A DNA stretch of 64,000 nucleotides from Acetobacterium wieringae (GTDB lineage Bacteria > Bacillota > Clostridia > Eubacteriales > Eubacteriaceae): assembly GCF_001766835.1 (NCBI RefSeq), contig NZ_LKEU01000035.1:124001-188000 (forward strand), in the 5' to 3' direction. A model generated the notes under the pieces. That model was not told where the DNA came from. It searched no databases and saw only the letters and a list, made by a program, of their open reading frames with translations. The translations under genes and the position numbers were made by a program. Positions within the stretch are counted from its first letter, which is position 1, and each line of letters starts with the position of its first letter. Below, in pieces: positions 27,386 to 36,556 of the stretch.

Positions 27386-27437
27386 CACATATTTTTGTAA
27401 ATCATTTCAACGTAAAAATGACTTGCAAAAATATGTG
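27386..27437 (-). promoter_or_regulatory. Structured 5' leader of csp
   Basis: A perfect 12-bp inverted repeat (CACATATTTTTG at 27386-27397, complement at 27426-27437) encloses a further TCATTT/AAATGA pairing. It lies within the roughly 125-nt untranslated leader between the predicted start (about 27461) and the csp ATG. Cold-responsive folding is a plausible role by analogy with cspA. Confidence 0.55.
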
Positions 27438-27467
27438 AAATCAATAAATACACTTTAATTCTTTTTC

Positions 27468-27497
27468 ATTATAGCACCTAATGAAGGTCGTTGTCAA
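27468..27497 (-). promoter_or_regulatory. Sigma-A promoter of csp
   Basis: On the minus strand, TTGACA (27497-27492) and TATAAT (27473-27468), both consensus, with an 18-bp spacer and a TG extension before the -10. Confidence 0.85.
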
Positions 27498-27578
27498 TTT
27501 ATTTAACAAACACTTTAGAAATTAAAGGAATCATGACAAATAACGCATCAGGTCAGAGCAAAGATCAAAAAAAGAACG

Positions 27579-27608
27579 GATCCAACTTGTTTAGAAACAA
27601 GTTGGATC
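27579..27608 (-). terminator. Terminator of the 82-residue orphan gene
   Basis: A 14-bp perfect stem (arms 27579-27592 and 27595-27608). On the minus strand it is followed by CGTTCTTTTTTT, so it serves the gene to its right. Confidence 0.8.
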
Positions 27609-27629
27609 AAAAAAAGCTGATCTCAAGAT

Positions 27630-27878
27630 TTATGTGGTACAATAGCTGTTGAAGTCAATGGACTCATATTTTCTTTTTAACAAATCTTTCGCTTCCTTTA
27701 AAACTTCTTTTTCTGATAGTGGAAGTCTTATCTCACGTATTTCGATGATTTTAAAGGGATTGTCTTTAATTGATTTTGTCAGGGTAAATCCACCATAAAT
27801 TTTCGGAACAATCTTCACTTCGAAATTACCGAATGAAATCAGGGTGTTGTGGCCATCTACAGTTATTTTTTCAAACAT
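27630..27878 (-). CDS. Hypothetical 82-residue protein
   Basis: I do not recognise this protein. It is a small soluble-looking sequence: a beta-rich first half (ITVDGHNTLISFGNFEVKIV, then GGFTLTKS) and a charged helical second half (SEKEVLKEAKDLLKRKYESI). It has support as a real gene: AAAGGAAG 8 nt before the ATG on the minus strand, an extended -10 (TGGTATAAT) upstream, and its own terminator. It stands alone between csp and uvrC, so context gives no functional clue. Confidence 0.65.
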   Translation of the reverse strand: MFEKITVDGHNTLISFGNFEVKIVPKIYGGFTLTKSIKDNPFKIIEIREIRLPLSEKEVLKEAKDLLKRKYESIDFNSYCTT

Positions 27879-27928
27879 GGTAACACTTCCTTTCTGTTTA
27901 ATAATCGGATGTTTAAAAAAGTATTATT

Positions 27929-27937
27929 ATTATACCA
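27929..27937 (-). promoter_or_regulatory. Promoter of the 82-residue orphan gene
   Basis: On the minus strand TGGTATAAT forms an extended -10 (TATAAT at 27934-27929), with TTTATT 16 bp upstream as a weak -35. Confidence 0.5.
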
Positions 27938-27996
27938 AAATGTGGTGACGAATAAACAAAAAATTCCAAAAAAATATTTATTTAAGGTTGATATCT

Positions 27997-29832
27997 ATGT
28001 ATGATAAAGAGAAATTAAAAGATCTGCCCCAGAACCCCGGGGTCTATATAATGCGAAATAAACCGGGCGAAATAATCTATGTCGGGAAAGCCATTAATCT
28101 ACGCAACCGGGTTCGGCAATATTTCCATTCGACCAGTCAGCTGACGGCTAAAACAGCTGTTTTGGTATCCCATATCGAAACCATTGAGACGATTGTTACC
28201 GATTCGGAAATGGAAGCGCTGATACTGGAATGTAATCTGATAAAAACCCATCATCCCCGCTATAATATTCTGCTAAAAGATGACAAAAGCTATCCCTGGA
28301 TCCGGCTTACGGTTAATGAGGAATATCCCCGGATTTTGATGACCCGGGAGTATAAAAAAGATGGAGGTAAGTACTTTGGGCCCTTTACCAGTTCCTATGC
28401 GGTAAAAAATACCATTGAAGCGATTTTAAAGATCTATCCCCTAAAAACCTGCAACCGTCAGGTTGCTTATGGCAAAAAGTCCGGTCGGCCCTGTTTGAAC
28501 TATCACATTGGCCAGTGTCAGGCCCCTTGTCAGGGGAATGTGCCCAGAGAAATGTACGCCAAGGATATCCAGTCGATTCTGGATATTTTAAATGGTCGAC
28601 ATCCAGATCTGTTAAAAAACCTGAACGATAAAATGACTGCGGCAGCGCTTGCCCAGAATTATGAAGCGGCGGCTAAATACCGGGATCAGATTGCGGGGAT
28701 TGAGCATATCGTCGAAAAGCAGAAAATCAGTTCCAGCACCAAACAGGATCAGGACTTTATTGGTTTTGCTGCCAGTGAGAGTCTGGGTTGTGTTCAGGTT
28801 TTTCATGTCCGGGAAGGGAAGCTGATGGGGCGGGATCATTTTTTTCTCGAAGACATTGGTGATGTCAGTTCCCGGGAAGTATTGGAAAGCTTCGTTAAAC
28901 AATATTATGCCAGCTGTGGCTTTATTCCCCGGGAAATCATTTTGAAAGAAATGCTGGAAGACAAAAGAGTCATCGAAGAATGGTTGGGGGATCTGGCCGG
29001 TAAAAAAATTGCAGTATTATCACCGCAACGGGGACAGAAAATAAAGATGTTGGAAATGGTGGCGGACAATGCCGATTTGGCTCTGAAACAGCAGCTGCTG
29101 GAAAAACGTGAAAAAGAAATTCGCTCCAAAAGCCGCCTGGTTGGACTTTCGGAGCTGCTGGGTTTAACCCGGCCGCCCAGTCGTATTGAGGCCTATGACA
29201 TTTCCAATATCAGCGGCACCAATAATGTTGGAGGTATGGTGGTGTTTGAAGAAGGCAAGCTGAACAAGAAAGCCTGTCGCCGCTTTAAGATCAAGTCGGT
29301 GGAAGGACAGAACGACTATGCCAGTATGCAGGAAATGATTTTCAGACGGATGGAACGAGCCATGAAAGCCTCGGAGGGTAATAATTTTTTGCCCTTGCCG
29401 GAAATCATGATGATCGATGGCGGCAGCGGACATGTCAACGCAGCAGAGAGCATTGTGTCGCTCTACCCGGTGGAGATTGCAGTGTGCGGATTGGTTAAGG
29501 ATGATCACCATCGACTCCGGGGGATTTTTTTTAAGGGTACGGAATATCCGATCAAAAAGGCTACCCCGCTGGGCGTTTTTCTGTTTGAGATTTCCGAAGA
29601 GGTGCACCGCTATACCCTGGGTTACCATCAGATTTTAAGAAAAAAAGAAATGCTGGCTTCCCAGTTGGAGGAAATCCCCGGCGTTGGCAAAAAACGCCGG
29701 GAAGCCCTGATGGCTCATTTTGGACAGGTGGAGAAAATCAAAAAAGCCACCCTGGAAGAACTCCAGGCGGTTCCTGGGATGCAGGTGAAAACAGCCCAGG
29801 CGATTTTTGCGTATTTTAAAAACAAGACATAA
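27997..29832 (+). CDS. uvrC: UvrABC excision nuclease subunit C
   Basis: UvrC makes the two incisions of nucleotide excision repair. The N-terminal GIY-YIG nuclease domain (PGVYIMRN, then IIYVGKAINLRNRV) is followed by a Cys-containing segment (CNRQ...CLNYHIGQCQAPC), a UVR domain that contacts UvrB (about 200-240), an RNase H-like endonuclease domain with the IEAYDISNISG motif, and C-terminal helix-hairpin-helix repeats (IPGVGKKRREALMAHFG). The frame is open from TTG 27988; I choose the ATG at 27997 with AAGG upstream. Length about 611 aa is normal. Confidence 0.96.
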   Translation: MYDKEKLKDLPQNPGVYIMRNKPGEIIYVGKAINLRNRVRQYFHSTSQLTAKTAVLVSHIETIETIVTDSEMEALILECNLIKTHHPRYNILLKDDKSYPWIRLTVNEEYPRILMTREYKKDGGKYFGPFTSSYAVKNTIEAILKIYPLKTCNRQVAYGKKSGRPCLNYHIGQCQAPCQGNVPREMYAKDIQSILDILNGRHPDLLKNLNDKMTAAALAQNYEAAAKYRDQIAGIEHIVEKQKISSSTKQDQDFIGFAASESLGCVQVFHVREGKLMGRDHFFLEDIGDVSSREVLESFVKQYYASCGFIPREIILKEMLEDKRVIEEWLGDLAGKKIAVLSPQRGQKIKMLEMVADNADLALKQQLLEKREKEIRSKSRLVGLSELLGLTRPPSRIEAYDISNISGTNNVGGMVVFEEGKLNKKACRRFKIKSVEGQNDYASMQEMIFRRMERAMKASEGNNFLPLPEIMMIDGGSGHVNAAESIVSLYPVEIAVCGLVKDDHHRLRGIFFKGTEYPIKKATPLGVFLFEISEEVHRYTLGYHQILRKKEMLASQLEEIPGVGKKRREALMAHFGQVEKIKKATLEELQAVPGMQVKTAQAIFAYFKNKT

Positions 29833-29869
29833 AAAACTTTTAACAATGGAAACTTTGAGGTAGAATAAC

Positions 29870-30889
29870 TTGAGTAGACTAATTAGCAGTAAATCAATGA
29901 AAAGAGATAGAAGAATGAATGGCAAAGTAAATCTGGATGATTTTTGTAAAGAAATTAAACTTGAAAAAATTTATTATCAGTCAACGGAATTGGATCTGCT
30001 AAACAGCGGGATCAACCGACCCGGGTTGCAGCTTCATGGTTACTATGAACACTTTGACTCCAAACGAATTCAGGTTATTGGTAAGGTGGAAGTTTCCTAT
30101 TTGCTGGATCTGGATCCAGCGGTCCGAAAACAGAAGATCGATGACTTTTTTTCCTATGATTTCCCCTGTTTTATTGTATGTTGGGATCAGGATGAGACCC
30201 ATCTGTTTGAAGAGGCGGCTCAAAAATATGGTCGAACCCTCTTAAAGAGCAGAGTAACAACCACTACCCTTTTTTACGATCTGGTCAATTATATTGACCA
30301 GCTCTCAGCCCCCCGGATCAGCTTACATGGGGTTCTGGTTGAGGTTTTTGGGGTGGGGGTATTGATCACCGGGCCCAGTGGCATTGGTAAGAGCGAAACA
30401 GCACTGGAAATTGTTAAGCGGGGGCATTGTCTGATTGCCGATGATGTGGTTGAGGTCAAACGGATTCGGGATGGTCATCTGATGGGAACGGCTCCGGAGC
30501 TGCTTCAGCATTTTATGGAAATTCGCGGTATCGGAATTATCGATGTTAAAACCCTCTATGGCGCCAGAGCCGTGAAGCGGGACGTCGAAATTGATATGGT
30601 TATTCGCCTGGAGAACTGGGATGAACGTTCACCTTATGACCGCCTGGGTCTGGATGAACAAACCCTGGATATATTGGGAATCGAGGTGCCGGAAGTGATG
30701 ATTCCTGTTTCGGGAGGTCGAAATCTGGCCTGTATCATTGAAACCGCCGCCATCAATAATCGTACCAAGCAGTACGGTTACCATTCTGCCCAGGTTTTTT
30801 GTGATCGGGTTGCCCATCAGAATGACCTGGAAGTACAGAAACGGGAAGCCAAGAAAAAACTGGAAGAAAAAAAACCGGCCGACGATTAG
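29870..30889 (+). CDS. hprK: HPr kinase/phosphorylase
   Basis: HprK phosphorylates and dephosphorylates Ser-46 of HPr, setting carbon catabolite control in Firmicutes. The P-loop GPSGIGKSE is near residue 167, the HprK signature MEIRGIGIIDVKTLYGA near 216, and an N-terminal MurF-like domain precedes them. GAGGT is 8 nt before a TTG at 29870, which I use; ATG codons at 29897 and 29915 are alternatives with weaker ribosome sites. Its place after uvrC is conserved in Clostridia. Confidence 0.93.
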   Translation: MSRLISSKSMKRDRRMNGKVNLDDFCKEIKLEKIYYQSTELDLLNSGINRPGLQLHGYYEHFDSKRIQVIGKVEVSYLLDLDPAVRKQKIDDFFSYDFPCFIVCWDQDETHLFEEAAQKYGRTLLKSRVTTTTLFYDLVNYIDQLSAPRISLHGVLVEVFGVGVLITGPSGIGKSETALEIVKRGHCLIADDVVEVKRIRDGHLMGTAPELLQHFMEIRGIGIIDVKTLYGARAVKRDVEIDMVIRLENWDERSPYDRLGLDEQTLDILGIEVPEVMIPVSGGRNLACIIETAAINNRTKQYGYHSAQVFCDRVAHQNDLEVQKREAKKKLEEKKPADD

Positions 30890-30926
30890 GCACATTCGAG
30901 AAATATATAGAAAAGAGAGTTAAAAA

Positions 30927-31694
30927 ATGAGAAAGTATGTTTTAGATGCCCATACCCACACAATTGCCTGTGGGCATGCTTATAACACCATCACCGAGTT
31001 AATTGATGCGGCCGCACAAAAAAATCTGGAAATGATCTGCATCACCGAACATGGTCCGGCTTTGCCCGGAGCACCAACGCCCTTGTTTTTTGCCAACTAT
31101 CGGGTGATTCCCGGGAAAATAAACAATGTCAAATTACTAAAAGGGATTGAGAGTAATATTATCGATGCGGATGGCAACACCGATATTCCGATGACGTTTA
31201 TTGACTCGCTGGAAATAATTTCTGCGTCGTTGCACACCCCCACTTTTATACCGCAAACAAAAGCCATCAATACCGGGGCGGTACTGGGGGCCATTGCCAA
31301 TCCCCAGGTTGACTTTATTTGCCATCTCGGCAATCCTACCTACGAACTGGATTACGAGGCGATTTTGCAGGCAGCAAAAAAACACAACACCTTAATTGAA
31401 ATAAACAACGGTTCTTTTTTTATCCGCAAGGGTTCCAAGCCGAATTGCGTATGGATTGCCAACCGTTGTAAAGAATTGGAAATACCGATTATTATTGGCA
31501 GTGATACCCACTTTGCCTCAGATATTGGTGATTTTCCCTATGTCGACAAGGTTTTGGATACGGTTGGTTTTCCCGATGAATTGATTATGAATCTGGAGAC
31601 CAAACGATTAATAGATTATCTGGAAAGTAAGGGACGGGTACTTTTTGCTGATCCCCGGGAGTATGCCCAAGAATTGTTTTTGATAAATGACTAA
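30927..31694 (+). CDS. PHP-domain phosphatase/hydrolase (YcdX-like)
   Basis: A 255-residue single-domain PHP protein. Metal-binding motifs are visible: DAHTHTIACGHAY at the start, CITEHGPALPG near 35, GIESNI, FICHLGNP near 130, EINNG and GSDTHFASDIGD near 195. The pattern of His and Asp residues fits a trinuclear-metal phosphoesterase of the YcdX type. The substrate is unknown. It lies between hprK and a DegV gene, all close-spaced on the plus strand. Confidence 0.88.
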   Translation: MRKYVLDAHTHTIACGHAYNTITELIDAAAQKNLEMICITEHGPALPGAPTPLFFANYRVIPGKINNVKLLKGIESNIIDADGNTDIPMTFIDSLEIISASLHTPTFIPQTKAINTGAVLGAIANPQVDFICHLGNPTYELDYEAILQAAKKHNTLIEINNGSFFIRKGSKPNCVWIANRCKELEIPIIIGSDTHFASDIGDFPYVDKVLDTVGFPDELIMNLETKRLIDYLESKGRVLFADPREYAQELFLIND

Positions 31695-31742
31695 TTTTAT
31701 GATAAAATAAGCTTTTAAATCAAGTGGGAAAGGATACCAACG

Positions 31743-32621
31743 ATGAACATAAAAATCATAACCGATTCTGCCTGTGATATACTTAAAAGCGATCAACAAA
31801 AATTTGACATTGAGATCATGCCGGTTTATGTGGTCGAAGATGAAATAAATTATCGTGATGGGATTGATATTTCACCTGAAGTTGTTTGCGACAAGATGCG
31901 TAAAGGGGTGCGCTTTAAAACATCTCAGATTCCCTACGGGGATTTTTATAAGCGATTTGAAGAATTAATTGCTGAAAAACAGCCATTTATTTATCTGGCC
32001 TTTTCCAGTGGTCTGTCCGGCACCTACCAGGCAGCGGCGTTGGCGGAACGGGATTTAAAAGAAAAATATCCCGAGGCGGTCTTTAATGTCGTTGATACCA
32101 AAGCGGTTTGCTATGGTCTGGGACACATTGTCTATGGCGCGGCACAAGCGGCAGTGGAGGGCTTTAGCATGGACGAGCTGATGCTGCGGATTAATTATTA
32201 TATTGATCATGTCAAACATGTCTTTACAGTGACGGATCTCCAATATCTGTATCGCGGTGGTCGACTGAATAAGGGAACTGCCATCATTGGGAATATGCTT
32301 AACATCAACCCCTTGCTGGAAGTGAGCAAAGCTGGAGAACTGCAGCAAATTGACAAGGTCAGAGGTGAAAAGAAGCTGATTAAAAAAATGGTGGATTATC
32401 TGGAAGAAAATGGGGATCAGATGGATCGACAGACCATCGGCATCAGTCATGCCGATAATCCCGAACTAGTCGATCTGTTTGTCAAAATGGCCGGTAAGCG
32501 CTTCAATACTGAGCGTTTTAAGATTGTTCCCTTGGGTTCGACGGTTTTGACGCATTCCGGTCCGGGAACCCTGGCCGTTTTTTTCTTCGACGAATGGAAG
32601 GAAGCGTTTCAATTTGAGTAG
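31743..32621 (+). CDS. DegV-family fatty-acid-binding protein
   Basis: A 292-residue DegV protein. The family start IITDSACDI, the central AFSSGLSGTYQAA motif that contacts the fatty-acid head group, VVDTKAV, and the C-terminal THSGPGTLAVFF are all present. In some Firmicutes such proteins (FakB) present fatty acids to FakA kinase; no fakA is in this window, so the exact role is open. Spaced 48 nt after the PHP gene. Confidence 0.9.
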   Translation: MNIKIITDSACDILKSDQQKFDIEIMPVYVVEDEINYRDGIDISPEVVCDKMRKGVRFKTSQIPYGDFYKRFEELIAEKQPFIYLAFSSGLSGTYQAAALAERDLKEKYPEAVFNVVDTKAVCYGLGHIVYGAAQAAVEGFSMDELMLRINYYIDHVKHVFTVTDLQYLYRGGRLNKGTAIIGNMLNINPLLEVSKAGELQQIDKVRGEKKLIKKMVDYLEENGDQMDRQTIGISHADNPELVDLFVKMAGKRFNTERFKIVPLGSTVLTHSGPGTLAVFFFDEWKEAFQFE

Positions 32622-32682
32622 ACCTTTATTAAAACAAGTCAACCGAAATATAAATTTAATTAAATAAAAATTAAGGAGCACC

Positions 32683-33753
32683 ATGTTAGATAAGTTAGAT
32701 TTTTTAGCAGAAAAGTATGCTGAATTAAATGAAAAGATCAGCGATCCCGAGGTGATCGCTGATCAGAACCAATGGAAAAAACTGGTTAAGGAGCACGCCC
32801 ATATCGAACCGATTATCCAAAAATACAATCAGTTTTCCGATACCTTGACAGCTATTGACGATACCAAAGAGATGCTTTCTGATAAACAACTGGAAAAAGA
32901 CTTTAAAGAAATGGCTGAAGCGGAGTTGGACGAGTTGTCAAAAAAGAAGGTGGAACTGGAAGAGGAGCTGAGAGTTCTGCTGCTTCCCAAGGATGCCAAT
33001 GATGATAAAAACGTTATTGTTGAAATTCGGGCTGGAGCTGGTGGCAGTGAAGCAGCCCTGTTTGCCGGCGATCTCTTTAGAATGTTTACCCGTTATGCTG
33101 AGCGACAAGGCTGGAAAAGTGAGATCATGAGCTCCAGTATTCCCGACATCGGGGGAATCAAGGAAATCATTTTTGCCATTGAAGGGACTGGGGTATACAG
33201 TCGGCTGAAATATGAAAGCGGGGTTCATCGGGTACAACGGATTCCCAGTACTGAGTCGGGTGGCCGGATTCATACCTCAACCGCTACGGTGGCAGTGTTG
33301 CCCGAGGCTGAGGACGTCGAAATTGAAATTGGCACCAATGATCTGCGAGTCGATGTCTATCGTTCTTCCGGAAATGGGGGGCAAAGTGTCAACACCACGG
33401 ACTCGGCGGTTCGGATTACGCATATTCCCACTGGGATGGTGGTCACCTGTCAGGATGAAAAGTCCCAACTGAAAAATAAAGACAAGGCTTTAAAAATTTT
33501 AAAAGCCAGACTTTATGAAATTGAACAGCAGAAACAGCAAAGTGAAATTGCCGAAAACCGGAAAAGTCAGGTCGGCACTGGTGACCGCAGCGAGCGGATT
33601 CGGACTTATAATTTTCCCCAGGGACGGATCTCTGATCACCGCATCAATATGACCGTTTATCAACTGGATGCTTTTCTCGACGGTGACATCGATGAAATGG
33701 TCAATGCCTTGATCACCAACGACCAGGCTGAAAAACTGAAACAGCATTCATAA
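32683..33753 (+). CDS. prfA: Peptide chain release factor 1
   Basis: RF1 terminates translation at UAA and UAG. The stop-codon recognition motif is PST in [14 protein letters not shown] (the PxT form characteristic of RF1), and the catalytic GGQ is in [11 protein letters not shown] near residue 232. The 356-residue length is normal. AAGGAG is upstream of the ATG. In many Firmicutes prmC follows prfA; here a terminator follows instead. Confidence 0.97.
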   Translation: MLDKLDFLAEKYAELNEKISDPEVIADQNQWKKLVKEHAHIEPIIQKYNQFSDTLTAIDDTKEMLSDKQLEKDFKEMAEAELDELSKKKVELEEELRVLLLPKDANDDKNVIVEIRAGAGGSEAALFAGDLFRMFTRYAERQGWKSEIMSSSIPDIGGIKEIIFAIEGTGVYSRLKYESGVHRVQRIPSTESGGRIHTSTATVAVLPEAEDVEIEIGTNDLRVDVYRSSGNGGQSVNTTDSAVRITHIPTGMVVTCQDEKSQLKNKDKALKILKARLYEIEQQKQQSEIAENRKSQVGTGDRSERIRTYNFPQGRISDHRINMTVYQLDAFLDGDIDEMVNALITNDQAEKLKQHS

Positions 33754-33757
33754 TTAG

Positions 33758-33793
33758 CAAAAGAAGCTTTTCCAATGTGAAGAGCTTTTTTTG
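33758..33793 (+). terminator. Intrinsic terminator after prfA
   Basis: A 15-bp stem with two G-T pairs (arms 33758-33772 and 33779-33793) around a CAATGT loop, with a run of seven T in the 3' arm. Confidence 0.8.
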
Positions 33794-33924
33794 TTGCAGG
33801 GAATTAATTGATAAAAAATTAACCTTGTTTAGAAGGAGTACGGGCAAAGAGCTGTAATATTTTATCAGCGGGAAGAAGATTAGTAGCGAAACACGATAAA
33901 TACCTATAAAAATTCCGGATTAGG

Positions 33925-33953
33925 TTGACATTTTTGGGCTTTATCAGTAGAAT
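33925..33953 (+). promoter_or_regulatory. Sigma-A promoter of the four-cluster ferredoxin gene
   Basis: TTGACA (33925-33930) and TAGAAT (33948-33953) with a 17-bp spacer, about 70 nt ahead of the start codon. Confidence 0.8.
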
Positions 33954-34023
33954 GAAAATCAGTTGAAAAAATTCAAACATAAATTTGATCAAAAGATCAG
34001 ATTGTCCTTAAGGAGGAGTAACA

Positions 34024-34413
34024 ATGAAAAAAGTAGTCGTAGCAGATCAGTCAGCATGTGTCAAGTGTTTAGGTTGTGAATTAGCATGTGCAAACGCATT
34101 CTACAAAGAACCAGTTTCAGAATTGGCTTGTATTCGCATCACTGAAAAAGAAGATGGTAGCCCTAAAACATTGGTATGTGTTCAATGCGGTAAATGCGCT
34201 AAAGCATGTGAAGCAGGAGCCATCACTCAAAATGCCAAAGGTGTATACATGATCAGTAAAAAATTATGTGTAAACTGTGGAAAATGTGTTGAAGCATGTC
34301 CATTTGGCGTACTGGTTAAATCAGAAGATCGGGATGTTCCTTCAAAATGTATCGCTTGTGGTATCTGTGTTGAAGCATGTCCACAAGACGTATTGGCAAT
34401 TAAAGAAGCTTAA
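34024..34413 (+). CDS. Ferredoxin-like protein with four [4Fe-4S] motifs (CooF/HycB type)
   Basis: A 129-residue iron-sulfur protein with four CxxCxxCxxxC motifs: Cys 12-15-18-22, 52-55-58-62, 82-85-88-92 and 109-112-115-119. That suggests four [4Fe-4S] clusters, as in CooF/HycB-type electron-transfer subunits of hydrogenases and CO dehydrogenases rather than a simple two-cluster ferredoxin. It is alone behind a strong promoter with AAGGAGGAG before the ATG and a very strong terminator after it, suggesting high expression. The codon choice (many CATGT, AAA, GTA) looks like that of an abundant protein. Its redox partner is not encoded nearby. Confidence 0.88.
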   Translation: MKKVVVADQSACVKCLGCELACANAFYKEPVSELACIRITEKEDGSPKTLVCVQCGKCAKACEAGAITQNAKGVYMISKKLCVNCGKCVEACPFGVLVKSEDRDVPSKCIACGICVEACPQDVLAIKEA

Positions 34414-34435
34414 TTTTAATTTATCACTCAAAAAT

Positions 34436-34476
34436 GATCCCTGTTCGAAAGCTTTCGAACAGGGATCGTTTTTTTT
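34436..34476 (+). terminator. Perfect 32-bp palindrome terminator after the ferredoxin gene
   Basis: Positions 34436-34467 are a perfect palindrome (GATCCCTGTTCGAAAG and its complement), followed by GTTTTTTTT. On the minus strand it can also end glyS transcription. Confidence 0.88.
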
Positions 34477-34491
34477 AAAAAAAAAGGTTCG

Positions 34492-35886
34492 CTAAAAATC
34501 AATCCGCTTCGTAATATAATCGACCACTTCAGCGATGGGGATACGAACCTGATCCATGGTGTCGCGGTCCCGGAGGGTAACGCATTCATCGTCCAGGGTG
34601 TCAAAATCGACGGTGACACAGAAAGGCGTACCGATTTCGTCCTGACGTCGGTAACGCTTGCCAATGCTGCCCGCTTCGTCGTATTCAATCATAAAGTGTT
34701 TTGACAGCAGGGTGGAAATTTCCAGGGCTTTATCGCTTAGTTTTTTAGAAAGCGGTAAGACAGCAGCCTTGTAGGCCGACAGGAAGGGATGTATCCGCAT
34801 GACGTTGCGCTCTTCGGTTTTGTCACCGCTGGTAATCGTTTCTTTTTCCATGGCGTTGCATAAGAAGGCCAGGAAAACCCGGTCAGCCCCTAACGATGGT
34901 TCAATACAGTAGGGGATATATTTTTCATTGGTAACCGGATCGGTGTACTTCATGTCTTTTCCCGAGTGGTTCTGGTGTTGGGTTAAATCAAAATCGGTTC
35001 GGTCAGCGATGCCCCAAAGCTCGCCCCAGCCAAAGGGGAAGCGAAACTCCACATCCGTGGTGGCATTACTGTAATGGGAAAGCTCTTCTTTCTCGTGATC
35101 CCGGAAGCGGATGTTTTCATCTTTCATCCCGAGGTCAAACAGCCATTTCTTACAGAACGCTTTCCAATAATCAAACCATTCCAGATCGGTGCCAGGCGCA
35201 CAGAAAAATTCCAGTTCCATTTGTTCAAACTCCCGGGTTCTAAAAATAAAGTTACCCGGTGTAATTTCATTTCGGAAGGACTTGCCGACTTGGGCGATTC
35301 CAAACGGGACTTTCTTGCGGGTCGTTCGCTGAACATTTTTGAAATTGACAAAAATACCCTGGGCTGTTTCCGGGCGCAGGAAGATTTCGCTGGCGGTATC
35401 TTCATTTACCCCCTGAAAGGTTTTAAACATCAGATTGAACTGACGGATATCCGTGTAATCCATTTTACCGCATTCCGGACAGACAATATTGTGTTCTTCA
35501 ATAAAAGTCTTCATTTCGTCGTTGGACCAGGCATCAACAATGACATCCTCGCCCTTTTCAAAATAGTAGTCAGCAATTAGCTTATCAGCCCGAAAACGGG
35601 ATTGACAGGCTTTGCAATCCATCAGCGGATCATTGAAGCCTCCCACATGTCCCGAGGCGACCCAGGTTTTGGGGTTCATCAGGATGGCAGCATCCAGACC
35701 CACATTATAAGGTGACTCCTGGACAAATTTCTTCCACCAGGCTTTTTTAACGTTGTTCTTCATTTCAACACCCAGTGGGCCATAATCCCAACTGTTGGCA
35801 AGACCATCGTAAATTTCTGAACCGGGGAAGATAATTCCCCTCATTTTGGCAAGACTGACAATTTCAGCCATGGTAAATTCTGACAT
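34492..35886 (-). CDS. glyS: Glycyl-tRNA synthetase (dimeric class II type)
   Basis: The 464-residue alpha2-type glycyl-tRNA synthetase charges tRNA-Gly. Class II features: [19 protein letters not shown] near the N-terminus, FNLMFKT and [10 protein letters not shown] (motif 2 area), [20 protein letters not shown], and a C-terminal anticodon-binding domain. The frame extends to 35907, but AGGAGGA sits 8 nt before the ATG at 35886. It is preceded by a glycine T-box leader, so its expression responds to uncharged tRNA-Gly. It is single-gene. Confidence 0.96.
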   Translation of the reverse strand: MSEFTMAEIVSLAKMRGIIFPGSEIYDGLANSWDYGPLGVEMKNNVKKAWWKKFVQESPYNVGLDAAILMNPKTWVASGHVGGFNDPLMDCKACQSRFRADKLIADYYFEKGEDVIVDAWSNDEMKTFIEEHNIVCPECGKMDYTDIRQFNLMFKTFQGVNEDTASEIFLRPETAQGIFVNFKNVQRTTRKKVPFGIAQVGKSFRNEITPGNFIFRTREFEQMELEFFCAPGTDLEWFDYWKAFCKKWLFDLGMKDENIRFRDHEKEELSHYSNATTDVEFRFPFGWGELWGIADRTDFDLTQHQNHSGKDMKYTDPVTNEKYIPYCIEPSLGADRVFLAFLCNAMEKETITSGDKTEERNVMRIHPFLSAYKAAVLPLSKKLSDKALEISTLLSKHFMIEYDEAGSIGKRYRRQDEIGTPFCVTVDFDTLDDECVTLRDRDTMDQVRIPIAEVVDYITKRIDF

Positions 35887-35934
35887 TTTTTTCCTCCTGA
35901 TTATCATTATTCTTAAATAGCATTTAGGTTTAAT

Positions 35935-36185
35935 AAAAAAAACCGTCCCTTGTTAAAAAACAAGGGACGGTATAACCGCGGTTCCACCCAAGTTGTCTGC
36001 CGACATTGACAAACCACCTTAAAAATTTAACGAATTTCACGGCAACACCAGTCAATCACCCAAGGAATTAATGGTATCGCAGCTCAAAAAGTGCCATTCA
36101 TAGAGTTTGATTACAGATCTTCCACCAGCATCTGTTCGCTTTAAACCATTGACCCACTGAGTTATTCTTTTCTCAACGCTTTTGC
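35935..36185 (-). promoter_or_regulatory. Glycine T-box leader of glyS
   Basis: On the minus strand, a Stem I-like region (GATGCTGGTGGAAGATC) is followed by a GAATGGCAC specifier loop with the glycine codon GGC at 36095-36093, then the T-box itself GGGTGGAACCGCGG (35988-35975), then a strong terminator hairpin (ACCGTCCCTTGTT and its complement, 35968-35942) with a T-run. Uncharged tRNA-Gly should pair with GGC and the T-box and prevent termination. Confidence 0.92.
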
Positions 36186-36208
36186 TATTAATTTGTAAAC
36201 TAGAATGA

Positions 36209-36237
36209 AGAATATCAAATACAAGCCCTGATGTCAA
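36209..36237 (-). promoter_or_regulatory. Promoter of the glyS T-box transcript
   Basis: On the minus strand TTGACA (36237-36232), 17-bp spacer, TATTCT (36214-36209). The start would be near 36202, just before Stem I. The rest of the gap, 36238-36556, is AT-rich with nothing else recognisable apart from the ribosome site of the next gene. Confidence 0.75.
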
Positions 36238-36556
36238 CCCAAACTTTTGATATTTAGACGAACTTCGTTTTATTTCTTGAAATAAAACCTGTAATGATCT
36301 ACATAAAGTTTATTAACGTGGTTAACGATAAAAATGCAACGATAATAAAGAAGCAAATTAAAAAAGTTAAAAAAAGGTTCTCTTACGGATTGGTTAATGT
36401 TAAAATTATGTTAAATTCAAAAAGGTGATATAATTTAGAGAAATTCGGTTATCCTGGTTAACATAAGGAGATTAGGTTGCAAATGCCTGGTTTTTCATTA
36501 TGTTTATTAATTTGGAATAGGTGTTGCCTTAATCAATGATTATTTTGGAGGAAATA

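Noticed and set aside
34436..34467. Perfect 32-bp palindrome as a possible protein-binding site
   Set aside because: A T-run follows directly, so an intrinsic terminator is the simpler reading; the same holds for 17693-17728.
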